From: Micromonospora zamorensis
GTDB taxonomy: Bacteria > Actinomycetota > Actinomycetes > Mycobacteriales > Micromonosporaceae
Direction: 5' to 3'
DNA length: 64,000 bases
NCBI RefSeq assembly: GCF_900090275.1
Contig: NZ_LT607755.1
Coordinates: 6,696,001 to 6,760,000, forward strand
The translations under genes and the position numbers were made by a program. The notes beneath the pieces were generated by a model that had not been told where the DNA came from, searched no databases, and saw nothing but the letters and a program-made list of their open reading frames with translations. The stretch's first letter is position 1. Each line of letters opens with the position of its first letter. Shown piece by piece: positions 42,710 through 51,266 of this stretch.

Positions 42710-44452
42710 TTAGTGCAGGACTGTGGGGGGTTCCGGTAGGCGGGGGACCAGGCGGGTTTTCGGGGTCAGCCAGCTCTGGGTGGGGGACTGGTCGGGGTTC
42801 ACCTGCCAGTCACGGGAGACCCGGTCCACAGCGATCGGATAGATCGTCAGCGTGCCGTCCGGGTCGATGCGCATCCGCAGGAACACCTTGGAGTCCTCGA
42901 TGCCCTGCCCAGCGAAGAGTTCGTTGACGTTCACCCCGAACGACCCAGCCACCAACAGGTACGCCGCCACCAGCTGACTGGCCACCAGGCCGATCACCGG
43001 GCCGTAGAGAACTGCCGCGGCGACCGCCGGCAGCGGCCACGGCCAGTCGTAGAACGGCAGCGCCAACCACGCCCAGGTGCCGGCCGCCGCCAGGGCCACA
43101 TGCGCCACGCCGTGACTGACACCGAGGATGCCGTGCCGTGCGTGGCGTTTGCCGCTCGCGCTGGGCGGCTTGGCGAACAGAATCGCCGCCAGCACCGTCA
43201 CGAGCACCATCAACACCAGCGGAACGCTGAACAGCCGCTGATTGGTGCTGTCTGCCCAGTTCGCGGTGGCACCCGCCATGGCCAGCATGAGGAGGGTGTG
43301 CAGGGTCCCGAGCAGAGTCGTGAAGCCGGGATTGCGGAACGGCAGCCGGGTGAAGATGCCCCAGCCGTAGCGCCGGGAACGGGCCGCGTCCGGGTAGCGG
43401 GCCACCAGGTCGTACGGCTGGGCCGAGCTGGCCCGGCGGGCCAGCGTGTCCCGCGGTGGGACCTCGATGCGCTCGGGCAGCTTGTGCGTGGGGTAGAGAT
43501 ACGCCCCGCCGCCGCCGCACGTGATCAGTTGCCGGTCCGGCCCGGAATAGCGGGCGTAGTGGTGCAGGTCGCCGGAGAGCAGCAGCCGCACCCGTGCCCC
43601 GGTCGGGTCGATGATCGTCCGGATGAAGTAGTCGATCGAGTCGTACGCCGTGGGGTTGTCGGCCGCCTTGACCCAGGTCGGCGCCGGCGCCGCGATGATC
43701 ACCTTCGACTCCGGGCCGAGCTGCCGGGCGACCTCGTCGAAGTAGGCCAACTGCGGGTCGTCGAGGTACGAGCCGGACTGGTCGTCCACGCCGAGAAGCC
43801 ACCAGCCGGCGGGCAACTCCACCGCGAAGTACGACCGTGACTGCCCGGTGCGCCACCCGGCGAAGTTCCGGTCCCGGGAGCGGACGAACAGCCGCAGGAA
43901 AGCGGTGAGGCCGTCGTACCAGTCGTGGTTGCCCGGCACCGCGAAGAGCGTGGGCTTCTCGGGCGGTGCCACCGGAAGCGCGGCCTGGTACGGGCCCTTG
44001 CACCGGTCCTCGTACGAGGCGTAGGCCGCCGACGGGTACACCTGGTCGCCACCCATCACCAGGGTCTGCGCCCGGGCCAGCCGGTGCCCGTCCACCGTCA
44101 GCTCCGGCTGCGCCAGCAGGTACGCCACCGAGTACGTGGCGTTGAAGCCGTCGCCCAGGTCGGCCACATAGTCCAGCCACAGCCCGCCGTCCGGCCCGAC
44201 CTGGCGGAAGACGTCGTCGCCGAACGCGTTCTGCAACTCGCGTTTGTCCAGGTACGCCCCGAAGAGCACGGCCAGCAGCGTGCGGATGCCGGTGCTGATC
44301 AGCAGGAACGGCGCCAGCCACGGCACCGGTTTGCGCGGTGTGAAGCCCAGCTCCAGCGGGTCGGTGCTACGCGGACGGTGGGCGGCGCGTTCGCCACCCG
44401 GGGGGCGGGCAGGACGCTCCTGGTGGGGGGAATCGTCGCGTTCGTCGCTCAC
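42710..44452 (-). CDS. Membrane-bound metallophosphoesterase
   Basis: About 580 aa from GTG 44452 (ATG 44482 possible). After a disordered N-terminus and one membrane helix comes a calcineurin-like phosphoesterase domain: GDQVYP, PGNHDWYDG and LLSGDLHHYARY are the metal-ligand motifs. The C-terminal third has several membrane helices (LLGTLHTLLMLAMAGATANW onward), then a soluble tail with a DPDGTLTIYPIAVDRV segment. The active site should face outside or the periplasm-like space. Substrate unknown. It stands alone, convergent with the PSP1 gene. Confidence 0.87.
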   Translation of the reverse strand: MSDERDDSPHQERPARPPGGERAAHRPRSTDPLELGFTPRKPVPWLAPFLLISTGIRTLLAVLFGAYLDKRELQNAFGDDVFRQVGPDGGLWLDYVADLGDGFNATYSVAYLLAQPELTVDGHRLARAQTLVMGGDQVYPSAAYASYEDRCKGPYQAALPVAPPEKPTLFAVPGNHDWYDGLTAFLRLFVRSRDRNFAGWRTGQSRSYFAVELPAGWWLLGVDDQSGSYLDDPQLAYFDEVARQLGPESKVIIAAPAPTWVKAADNPTAYDSIDYFIRTIIDPTGARVRLLLSGDLHHYARYSGPDRQLITCGGGGAYLYPTHKLPERIEVPPRDTLARRASSAQPYDLVARYPDAARSRRYGWGIFTRLPFRNPGFTTLLGTLHTLLMLAMAGATANWADSTNQRLFSVPLVLMVLVTVLAAILFAKPPSASGKRHARHGILGVSHGVAHVALAAAGTWAWLALPFYDWPWPLPAVAAAVLYGPVIGLVASQLVAAYLLVAGSFGVNVNELFAGQGIEDSKVFLRMRIDPDGTLTIYPIAVDRVSRDWQVNPDQSPTQSWLTPKTRLVPRLPEPPTVLH

Positions 44453-44596
44453 CCGCCGCAGCGTAGTCCCGCATTCGATCACTCGCTGTCCGGTAAACGG
44501 CTAGATGGCGGCCGATGTCCGGTTGGCGACGGCGGGACTGCCAGGGGTATCCCGTTCGAGCGGTGGGCGGGTGGTGCCGTACACTTGCTGATCGTT

Positions 44597-44670
44597 GCCG
44601 CCTTAGCTCAGTCGGCTAGAGCGACGCACTCGTAATGCGTAGGTCGACGGTTCGATTCCGTCAGGCGGCT
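44597..44670 (+). tRNA. tRNA-Thr (anticodon CGT)
   Basis: A 74-nt cloverleaf. Acceptor GCCGCCT pairs with AGGCGGC, with discriminator T44670. The D-arm is GCTC...GAGC. The anticodon stem ACGCA/TGCGT encloses loop CTCGTAA, giving anticodon CGT. The T-arm is GACGG-TTCGATT-CCGTC. CCA is not encoded. The 3' side borders accessory DNA with integrase remnants, so this gene is a likely integration site. Confidence 0.97.
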
Positions 44671-44699
44671 CGGTACAGAAGCCCAGGTCATTGGCCTGG

Positions 44700-44840
44700 G
44701 CTTCGCCGTTTCCGAGGTCTGTCACGCCGCCGTCTGTGGTGCCGGTCCGCAGGTGGTCCTTCTCCGCAGGGACCGCCTCGTCCAGGCGGTTGGTGACAGC
44801 GTCCAGGTCGTGTGGATCTCTTTCCAGCCGTCGGGCCAAG
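44700..44840 (-). pseudogene. Tyrosine recombinase C-terminal tail remnant
   Basis: The minus strand encodes HDLDAVTNRLDEAV, which matches the typical end of actinobacterial phage/ICE integrases (GHLYPDDLDAVADRLD-type). It is nearly the same as a segment in the remnant near 48.8 kb. The catalytic part is missing. The tail is preceded in frame by SGKTTLARRLERD, which looks like a nucleotide-kinase P-loop, so the fragment may be a recombination scar. Confidence 0.55.
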
Positions 44841-44895
44841 GTGGTCTTGCCACTGTCCTGGATATCTCACGTGAGGTAGAGAGTGGCGGGCATTA

Positions 44896-45420
44896 TCAGA
44901 CGATTTCGTCTGCTCGCCGGGTCTCCGTTGCGAGTATCTGCAGAAGGGCCAGGTCTGCGCGGTCGATGTCGCGCGGCTCGTACCCGCTGTGGAACAGCAG
45001 TTGCTGCTCCACCGAGATGCAGTTGACCGGGCGGCCGGCGATGGTTCCCGTGGTGAAGCACTCCTTCGGCCAGCGGAAGTTACCGCCATCGAGGCTGGCC
45101 TGGTGGCCGTGGCCGGCCTCGTCGAACTTGAGCGGGTGAAGGTCTACTCGGCCTCGTCCTTCGGCCACGACCTCAACGCGTACCGGGCGCCAGTCAGTCT
45201 CGATGACATAGCCCAGCCGGCCGAGAGCCAGCAGGGCCGCTGCTTCGTGCTCTGCGGCGATTGCCAGGTCCAAGTCGCGGTGCGGACGAGTCTGCTTTCC
45301 GAACAACGCGTCCACACCCCACCCGCCGCTGATCCATGCGTTGCAGCCGGCGGCAGCGAGAGTGTCCAGAACCGTCTGGACCTCGCCGGCATTCATGTCA
45401 GCAGTGTCGATCATGTCCAT
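44896..45420 (-). CDS. Nucleotidyltransferase, aminoglycoside/lincosamide adenylyltransferase-like
   Basis: 174 aa from ATG 45420. The N-terminal motif GGWGVDALFGKQTRPHRDLDL (split: GGWGVD at 32-37, DLD at 49-51) is the nucleotidyltransferase signature of the ANT(2'')/Lnu family, with paired Asp for metal binding. C-terminal segments (FRWPKECFTTGTIAGRPVNC, GYEPRDIDRADLALL) also fit. It lies in the accessory region beside tRNA-Thr. It might modify an aminoglycoside or lincosamide, but many chromosomal relatives have no resistance role. The native start could be any of three clustered ATGs. Confidence 0.82.
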   Translation of the reverse strand: MDMIDTADMNAGEVQTVLDTLAAAGCNAWISGGWGVDALFGKQTRPHRDLDLAIAAEHEAAALLALGRLGYVIETDWRPVRVEVVAEGRGRVDLHPLKFDEAGHGHQASLDGGNFRWPKECFTTGTIAGRPVNCISVEQQLLFHSGYEPRDIDRADLALLQILATETRRADEIV

Positions 45421-45586
45421 CTTTCCAACGCGGCTGGCAAGCCAGGGTCAGCCGAGAAGATCTTCCGCAATGCAGGTCACGATGCCTTCAACGGCACGGA
45501 TTGCCGCCGCTCGTCGGATATGCACTGCGGCTTGCTCCCGAAGCTGGCACACTCCTTCGGGCCGGACCGACCTCTTCAGAACAGCG

Positions 45587-45631
45587 CCGATGGCGCCCGG
45601 CCCGATGAAGCATCGAGCCGGGCGCGATCGG
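45587..45631 (-). terminator. Hairpin after the LPXTG protein gene
   Basis: Fifteen-bp stem with one mismatch, arms 45587-45601 and 45617-45631; the loop can form a small inner hairpin. It starts 4 nt past the stop of the minus-strand gene. Confidence 0.75.
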
Positions 45632-45635
45632 GTGG

Positions 45636-46364
45636 TTATGCCACGAAGCTGGAACGGCGTCGGCGTCCGATCAGGTAGCCCGCGCCGCCGAGGAGCAGAA
45701 GCGCGCCGCCAATGCCGGCCACGGTCGCGGTGTTGGCACCGGTCACGGGCAGCCCACCGCCCTCACCGTTCTCGCCGCCGGGAGCGCCCGGGCTGGCGGA
45801 GGAAGTGGTGGTCGGTGCGACGGTCGTCGTGGCGCTGGGGGAGGCGCTCGGCGTGGCACTGGCGCTCGGCGTCGGTGTGGGCGTAGACGCGCAATCAAGC
45901 GCACGTGCGACGTACACGCCGTCGTTCAGGTAAGCCAGGTAGGCGTCGACGGCCGCCTCGTCGAGCACCTTCTGCGCGGCAGCGTCCACGTTGTCACCAG
46001 CGTCCACCATCGTTCGGCCCACCGAGACCCGCAGATCCGTCAACCAGGCCTTCTGCACGTCCGCCTTGAGGTAGGCGCGGAGATCGTCCGGGGTGCCCGC
46101 CAGCGGCTTCTCCAGGGCGCCAGGCAGGACGGGAAACTTGTTGGTTTGCGCCTCGTCGAGGATCCGGTAGGCCACCAGCCGCAACTGCTCATCATCGGCG
46201 GCGTCCAGGTCGGAGGTAAGCTTGCGGATGTCCTGGTACACGTCGCGCTTGACCGTTTGGCAGGCTGCGTTCAGCCCGGTCGATGGGGTCTGAGCCATCG
46301 CCGGCGCGGCCGGAATCAGAAAGGCCAGCGCTATGAGGGCGCCAGCCGGGGTCTTCCATCGCAT
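45636..46364 (-). CDS. LPXTG-anchored surface protein with ALF-like helical repeats
   Basis: 242 aa from ATG 46364 (GGAGGAAG 6-8 nt upstream). A signal peptide (MRWKTPAGALIALAFLIPAAPAMA) is followed by about 130 helical residues with AAAQKVLDEAAVDAYLAYLNDG, resembling ALF repeats of actinomycete surface proteins. A Thr/Pro/Ser-rich stalk of about 45 residues leads to the sorting signal LPVTG (205-209), a hydrophobic helix and RRRRSS. Sortase should attach it to peptidoglycan; no sortase gene is in the window. The adhesive or other role is unknown. Confidence 0.85.
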   Translation of the reverse strand: MRWKTPAGALIALAFLIPAAPAMAQTPSTGLNAACQTVKRDVYQDIRKLTSDLDAADDEQLRLVAYRILDEAQTNKFPVLPGALEKPLAGTPDDLRAYLKADVQKAWLTDLRVSVGRTMVDAGDNVDAAAQKVLDEAAVDAYLAYLNDGVYVARALDCASTPTPTPSASATPSASPSATTTVAPTTTSSASPGAPGGENGEGGGLPVTGANTATVAGIGGALLLLGGAGYLIGRRRRSSFVA

Positions 46365-47187
46365 GTGGTCTTCCTCCCCGTTACACGTCAAAACACGGGG
46401 ATATTACCGTCACTGGATGGATAGGCAAGAAGAGATCGGCGGCCTGAACCGCGCAACGAGCAACCCACTGCGTAAAATCGCCGCCCCAACCCCTCTACAA
46501 GGGATGAAAGACCCGCCACTGAGATCATTCTGTTAAGAAGTTCTCAGCGAGCTGGGCGGACTTGGATGGGTCAAGGCGCCGCGTGGCTCGCCCTGCCCTG
46601 GTCGGGCGGGCGTCGAGGGTCAACGGCCCAGCTGGACTCATACCCCGGCAAGCTGTACCGCTGAGGTGCTGCGACCAGCGCCGAAGCGCACGATGCGGAC
46701 GCCAATGGCTGTATAGCCAGCGGTGCAGCCAAGCCACCCCATCCGGGCCGGCATCCCCAGACGGCGGCAGACCCCTGAACAGGGGTAATGGCCTTCCAGC
46801 AGGCCGCCGCGATCTTCTTCTGATCCCCGGCTTAGGACCTTCCATGTCGTAACCGCCTGTTACGGTGCGCCGCAGTTGGCCGGTCAGAGCAACCCCACGT
46901 GGGACAGCGCGGCTACGGGGGGCGGGCACTGGTAGGTCCCCGGAGTGATCCCGGGACTGAATATTGGACACCGCAACCCGCCCCCCGCACACACACCACG
47001 AGCCCGAGGTAAACGGTCCGCATCCAGTCCGCAAGAGGTCGACGGACGGCGGGGGAATGGTGCGAGATGTCGAGAGGTATTTCCGCTGCTGGACACCCCA
47101 TGTGCCCAGGTCGCCGGCTTGATCGCCGAACATGATCTGGGCCTTTCGCTTGCCTTCGTTGTGGCGAGCAGCCAAGCGAGCAGCACC
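46365..47187. other. Accessory DNA without a recognisable gene
   Basis: About 820 nt between the LPXTG gene and an integrase remnant. It contains one 37-nt CRISPR-like sequence (46474-46510). A minus-strand stretch around 46.7 kb encodes WLYSHWRPHRALRRW, faintly like an IS481-type transposase end, but this is too weak to call. Codon use does not support genes here. Confidence 0.5.
46474..46510 (+). repeat. Solitary CRISPR-repeat-like sequence, copy A
   Basis: 37 nt ending ACAAGGGATGAAAG, with a short internal CCCT/AGGG inverted repeat. It is identical at 30 of 37 positions to 49100-49136, and similarity continues into flanking bases (GAGCAAC upstream, CAAGGCGCC downstream). No array, spacer series or cas gene is nearby. 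Confidence 0.5.
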
Positions 47188-47410
47188 CTACTCACCGGAC
47201 CACAGCGCCCCTTCCAGCCGTGCCGCAGCTTCCCGCGCGACCTCAGGGGCCACGTGTGCGTAGATGTTGAGAGTGACGCTGATCTGAGAGTGACCGAGGA
47301 TCTCCATCACCACACGGGCGGGTACGCCCTGGGCGAGAAGGACGCTGGCCGCCGTGTGCCGCAGGTCGTGAAGACGAACCTGCCGTAGGCCGGCACCAAC
47401 TGAGTGACGA
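47188..47410 (-). pseudogene. Tyrosine recombinase C-terminal catalytic fragment
   Basis: The minus strand encodes VRLHDLRHTAASVLLAQG, then EILGHSQISVTLNIYAHV and REAAARLEGALWSGE before a TAG stop. These carry the His-x-x-Arg, the LGHS His and the nucleophile Tyr of phage-type integrases. The frame upstream shows no integrase similarity, so the N-terminal two-thirds are missing. It is a relic of an integrated element. Confidence 0.8.
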
Positions 47411-47526
47411 TCGGTACGCGCGTAGACGGACGGACGGACTCGGACGAGGGCGGGTTGGGTCAGCAGGTCAGCAGGGGGGGCAGAGGCAGCTCACCGCCCG
47501 CCGGTCATTCGTTCACACCGAACGAT

Positions 47527-47883
47527 TCATCCGGAGAGTTCTCGCAGGAGGCTTGTTCCGTCGTCGCTCCACAGTTCGATCGAGTAGCGCAGGCCCAAAC
47601 CCGCGAGGACGGCACCGAGTTCGTCGACGCGGGACGGATCAACGACGCCGCTGAAAAGGCGTTCATCAGGTGACGGCTCGACCAGTTCGATGCACACCCA
47701 CTCGTTCTCGACCTCATACTCGGTCCACGAGCTTGCACGGGCACGCCAGCCTGCACGCACGAACATCTCGGCCAAGACTTTCACCCTCGGGGCATGAGGG
47801 AGACGGCCGTAGACGTTGTTGCCGCGAACGGCTAGACGGTCGGCAAGACGCGGCCCGGGGGTGCCGCCAGAAGTGATTTCCAT
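47527..47883 (-). CDS. Hypothetical protein
   Basis: 118 aa from ATG 47883, supported by GGGAGG four bases upstream. It has a mixed alpha/beta sequence with WTEYEVENEWVCIELVEP and a C-terminal YSIELWSDDGTSLLREL. No motif or family is recognised. It lies between integrase remnants, so it may belong to a mobile element's cargo. A longer upstream extension is not favoured because it lacks a ribosome binding site. Confidence 0.65.
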   Translation of the reverse strand: MEITSGGTPGPRLADRLAVRGNNVYGRLPHAPRVKVLAEMFVRAGWRARASSWTEYEVENEWVCIELVEPSPDERLFSGVVDPSRVDELGAVLAGLGLRYSIELWSDDGTSLLRELSG

Positions 47884-48043
47884 GTTCCCTCCCAACGTTC
47901 TTCGTGCCCGTTCCTTTGCCCGACGCAACGGTCAACACCAGGTATCAGCAGTAGCCGCGCTGCACGCGGTATCAACGCTCTGCGCTATCCCCCGTTGATG
48001 TCGGTCGCTGTCCGTGGAGATCAATCTGATTTCCAAGCTGAGG

Positions 48044-48586
48044 TTAGGCACCTGGGCTTCCTGCGGTAGCGCGGAGGACGATCTGCACGGCGGCTTGCGC
48101 GGGAGTCAGGTGCGTGGTGTCGACGACCTCGGCCTCGGCATGCAGCCACGTGCGGGCCGCCTCGGCGTAGGGCTCGAGGTACTTGAGACGGAACGGCGAC
48201 GGGACGGGGTGTTCCCCCTCGATACGCCTGCGGAGGGTGTCTTCGTCAGCGTGGAGGACGAAGTGCCTTACTGGGATCGCATGTTCGCCGAGACCCGTAC
48301 TGATTTCGCGCCAGTACTGCTCGACCAGGACAGTCATGGGCATCACCAGAGTGCCGCCGGTGTAGTCGAGCACGTGGCGGGCGGTATCGACGACGAGCTG
48401 CCGCCACGGCGGCCAGTGCTGGAAGTTGTCAGTCTCGGGCAGCCCCGGCGTGATGTCCATGAGCGTCTCGCCGACCTTCTCGGCGTCGAATACCCGTGAA
48501 TCGGGAATCAGTTGCTGCACGAGCGCGCTGGTCGTCGTCTTGCCCGCGCCGTGGGTGCCGTTGAGCCATACGATCACGGGACACAT
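48044..48586 (-). CDS. P-loop ATP-binding protein, TmrB-like
   Basis: 180 aa from ATG 48586 (GTG 48577 possible). It opens with VIVWLNGTHGAGKTTTSALVQQ, a Walker A (GTHGAGKTT) at the extreme N-terminus. It continues with SRVFDAEKVGETLMDI and a central LVMPMTVLVEQYWREI, as in the AAA/adenylate-kinase-like group that includes tunicamycin-resistance protein TmrB. RRIEGEHP is a LID-like region. The physiological substrate is unknown. It sits in the accessory region flanked by integrase remnants. No ribosome binding site is seen; it may be leaderless. Confidence 0.78.
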   Translation of the reverse strand: MCPVIVWLNGTHGAGKTTTSALVQQLIPDSRVFDAEKVGETLMDITPGLPETDNFQHWPPWRQLVVDTARHVLDYTGGTLVMPMTVLVEQYWREISTGLGEHAIPVRHFVLHADEDTLRRRIEGEHPVPSPFRLKYLEPYAEAARTWLHAEAEVVDTTHLTPAQAAVQIVLRATAGSPGA

Positions 48587-48734
48587 TAACGCGCGTGGGC
48601 AACCGGACGACCTGTACAGGACTTGTAAGCGAGGCGTCAGGGCCCTGCCGAGCAGCCAAACCGGCGAGCATGAGCGGACGATCGCGGACCAGGACACCGT
48701 GCCGGGCACGAGGACCAGGCGGTGGTTTCCCGAG

Positions 48735-49032
48735 ATCGATCAGGTCGCCGCTGGCCGGCCGAGTCCTCGAATAGTCCTTGTTCCGTGCAGCGACCGCTTC
48801 GTCCAGCCGGTTGGCGACCGCGTCCAGGTCGTCACCGAACACAGCCCGGCGTGGCACCCCCGGGTCGGCCCGACTGACGCTGCTGCTGGCGCGAAGACCC
48901 GCGTTCGGAATTGGTGTTGCGGAGCGGGCCGCCATTCGGGGCGGTGAACGCCAGCGCGTCCCGGCGCTTCCCGGCGACGTGCGCGGCCAGCTTGTCGACG
49001 AGGAACTGCGGCAGCGCGGTTGTCAAGCGTCG
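48735..49032 (-). pseudogene. Frameshifted tyrosine recombinase remnant
   Basis: Successive minus-strand frames read LPQFLVDKLAAHVAGKRRD, then FTAPNGGPLRNTN, then (after a frameshift) FRTRVFAPAAASVG, and after a second shift DDLDAVANRLDEAVAARN. This is the order found in actinobacterial integrases, but the HxxR...LGH...Y catalytic block is deleted between the second and third frames. It is non-functional. Confidence 0.8.
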
Positions 49033-49099
49033 CTACCGTCAGCGGACGGAAAGGCAAGGAAGATGAACGTCCTCGTCTATGCAATGAGCAACTGCGGCG

Positions 49100-49136
49100 C
49101 AGATCGCTGCTCAAATCCCTCCACAAGGGATGAAAG
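49100..49136 (+). repeat. Solitary CRISPR-repeat-like sequence, copy B
   Basis: 37 nt ending CCACAAGGGATGAAAG; 30 of 37 positions match copy A at 46474-46510. It lies just upstream of the frameshifted integrase remnant. Confidence 0.5.
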
Positions 49137-49218
49137 GCTCACCACCTAGATCTGGACGGGTCCAAATGGTCCAAGGCGCCAGATTGAGCCCGCCGTGCCC
49201 GTCACGAAAGGTCCTGCT

Positions 49219-50796
49219 ATGCCGATGAGCGGGCGCCGCGACGACGGGCGTGGGCGTAGGGTGCAGCCGATGACCGGCGACGCTTCGTTGGATCGGTGTT
49301 CGTCTCCGCGAACCTTGGGCGGGCTGGCGAGGAACCCGGCAGCGCCTACCGACCTGCTGCTCCGGCTGGTGAAAATGTGGCCGGAGCAGGTGTGCGAGGG
49401 GCTGCAACGCCGCCGCGAGCTGCCGCCGCCGGTGCGGGATGCGATGCTGCATCATCCCTTGCCCAGGATCCGCAGCGCGCTCGCCACCCACCCGCAGGTC
49501 GACGCACCGTCGCGTGCCCAACTGCTGGCCGACCCGGAATGGCGGGTCAGAATGCGCGCGTTCGGCCGGCCTGGTCAGGAATCGCTGCCTGACGACGTGC
49601 TGGTCAGATTGCTGACCGAGCTCGACCGTCCACCCTCCGACCTGCCGTTCAGCCGCGAGGAGTTGATCGGCGAGTTGTTCAACGCAATGCGGTACGACCG
49701 GCGTCTGCTTCGGCTGGCCGCCGCGCACCCCCGACCGGGGGTGCGCCGGTACGCGGCCGGTTCCCTGTACCGACTGGACGAGCGGTCGCGCCAGGCGCTG
49801 CTGGAGGATGAGGTGCCCGAGGTGCGGGCGGCCGCCGTGGCGTCCGTCTCGCACCGGCAGCAGGTGATGGAGCCTGCGGATCTGCCGGACCAGCACGGTC
49901 ACGCATTCTGGTACGTGCTGCAGCGCCCACTGTCCCGGGCGCTGATCGATCAGGTGCTCGCCACCGGCGACGCGGCTGCGCTGAAGGTGATGGCGAAGAA
50001 CCCGAGTGTCCCGCCGGACGTGGTCGAGACGCTGCTGCGTCACCCCGACCCGTCGGTCCGGCAGGGACTCGCCGGTCGCGTCGACCTGAGCGGCGATCAG
50101 CTCCTCAGGCTCGCCACTGACCCAGCGGTCGAGGTCCGAACCGCGGTCTCCACGCATCCGGGCCTCACCGAGCCGCAGCGGGCCAGCATCGACATCGACA
50201 CGACCACTGCCCCGGGTGATGGGCACTTCGGCTCTGGGGACGTCCGCTGCCGATGGATCCTGCCTCCCGACGACGCCGTACCGGCGCTCGCCGATGCGCT
50301 GCCGTGGGCCCGTTCGGTCAATCCGCTGCTGCGCCGCCGAGCGGCCCGCAACGCCGAGTTGCCGGCGGAAGTCGTCGCCATACTCGCCGACGACTCCGAC
50401 TTGGGTGTCCGGGTCCTGCTCGCCCAGCACCACCCGGCTGCACCGCCAGCACTGCTGCTGCGCTCTTTCCTCGAGTACCACTGCTGCGGCCGGGACCGGT
50501 TGAGCGAGCTTCCGCAGTTTCCTACCGACGGGTTGGCCCGCTTCGCCGACGACCCCGACCCGGCGGTACGACGGCTCGTCGCCCTCGACCCGGACGCCGA
50601 CCCCGAACTTGTCGACCGACTGAGCACCGACCCCGACGCCAGCGTGCGACAGGCGATGGCAAGCAGCCCACGCCTCCCGGCACCGCGGATCGTCGCGCTT
50701 CTCAATGATCCTGAACTGGCCGAGGCCGCCGCGGCCAACCGGGCTCTGACGGTCGATCAGATGGAGCAGATCCTGGACAGGATGACCGCGGGCTGA
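49219..50796 (+). CDS. Leucine-rich-repeat-variant / HEAT-like repeat protein
   Basis: About 525 aa from ATG 49219 (AAAGG upstream). It has tandem helical repeats of about 24 residues, such as VRDAMLHHPLPRIRSALATHP, PDVVETLLRHPDPSVRQGL, PAEVVAILADDSDLGVRVLLAQ and PDGLARFADDPDPAVRRLVALDP (all partial). The pattern, an xxLAxDPxxxVRxxVAxxP-type unit, is that of LRV proteins common in actinomycetes. It probably forms an elongated protein-binding solenoid. No catalytic domain or export signal is visible. It is the first intact gene past the tRNA-linked accessory region. Confidence 0.82.
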   Translation: MPMSGRRDDGRGRRVQPMTGDASLDRCSSPRTLGGLARNPAAPTDLLLRLVKMWPEQVCEGLQRRRELPPPVRDAMLHHPLPRIRSALATHPQVDAPSRAQLLADPEWRVRMRAFGRPGQESLPDDVLVRLLTELDRPPSDLPFSREELIGELFNAMRYDRRLLRLAAAHPRPGVRRYAAGSLYRLDERSRQALLEDEVPEVRAAAVASVSHRQQVMEPADLPDQHGHAFWYVLQRPLSRALIDQVLATGDAAALKVMAKNPSVPPDVVETLLRHPDPSVRQGLAGRVDLSGDQLLRLATDPAVEVRTAVSTHPGLTEPQRASIDIDTTTAPGDGHFGSGDVRCRWILPPDDAVPALADALPWARSVNPLLRRRAARNAELPAEVVAILADDSDLGVRVLLAQHHPAAPPALLLRSFLEYHCCGRDRLSELPQFPTDGLARFADDPDPAVRRLVALDPDADPELVDRLSTDPDASVRQAMASSPRLPAPRIVALLNDPELAEAAAANRALTVDQMEQILDRMTAG

Positions 50797-50840
50797 CACC
50801 GAGGTGGGCGCGGCCGCCGAGCCGGTCGTCCCTGATGCCG

Positions 50841-51230
50841 CTACCAGATGATGATGCCGCCGTGTACCGCTCTCGCGCGCGCCACAGCGTCGCGCATATT
50901 GGTCAGGTAATGGAGGATGCGATCCGCGTCGTACCCAGTCGCGGCGGATAGTCGCTCGACGCTCTCTTCCAGGAGTACGCACTCCTGCTCGAAGACATCG
51001 AGCTGGTCGGGCGGGACCTGGAGTTCTGCATGGTTCTCGACCGTGATGTCACCGAGTTGCGGCAGAAACGTCGCGCCGAGACGCCGAGCGGCTGCGGAAC
51101 CCCACAGCTTGTAACGAAAGCTCTCAGCTCCTACTCCGGTGCTGGTTCCCGGCGGATCCACGACAATCTGCCGACCGGCATAGGCGTCGCCGTCCGGTAT
51201 CCACACCCGGATATCGAGGCTCAATTTCAC
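50841..51230 (-). CDS. Hypothetical protein
   Basis: 129 aa from GTG 51230, with GGGAG upstream though closely spaced. It has an N-terminal beta segment (MKLSLDIRVWIPDG), a central Asp/Glu-rich helix (LDVFEQECVLLEESVERL) and a C-terminal helix. No motif recognised. It follows the DUF6331-like gene by 36 nt on the same strand, so they are likely cotranscribed. Confidence 0.65.
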   Translation of the reverse strand: MKLSLDIRVWIPDGDAYAGRQIVVDPPGTSTGVGAESFRYKLWGSAAARRLGATFLPQLGDITVENHAELQVPPDQLDVFEQECVLLEESVERLSAATGYDADRILHYLTNMRDAVARARAVHGGIIIW

Positions 51231-51266
51231 ACTCCCGCCGTTCTCGGTTCCGGTGCCCGTAGTCGC

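Noticed and set aside
45744..45900. Coding repeat suspected from the Thr/Pro-rich tract
   Set aside because: It is simply the low-complexity stalk of the LPXTG protein, not a separate repeat element.
46690..46770. IS481-like transposase end (WLYSHWRPHRALRRW)
   Set aside because: A single short resemblance with no DDE context or terminal repeats.
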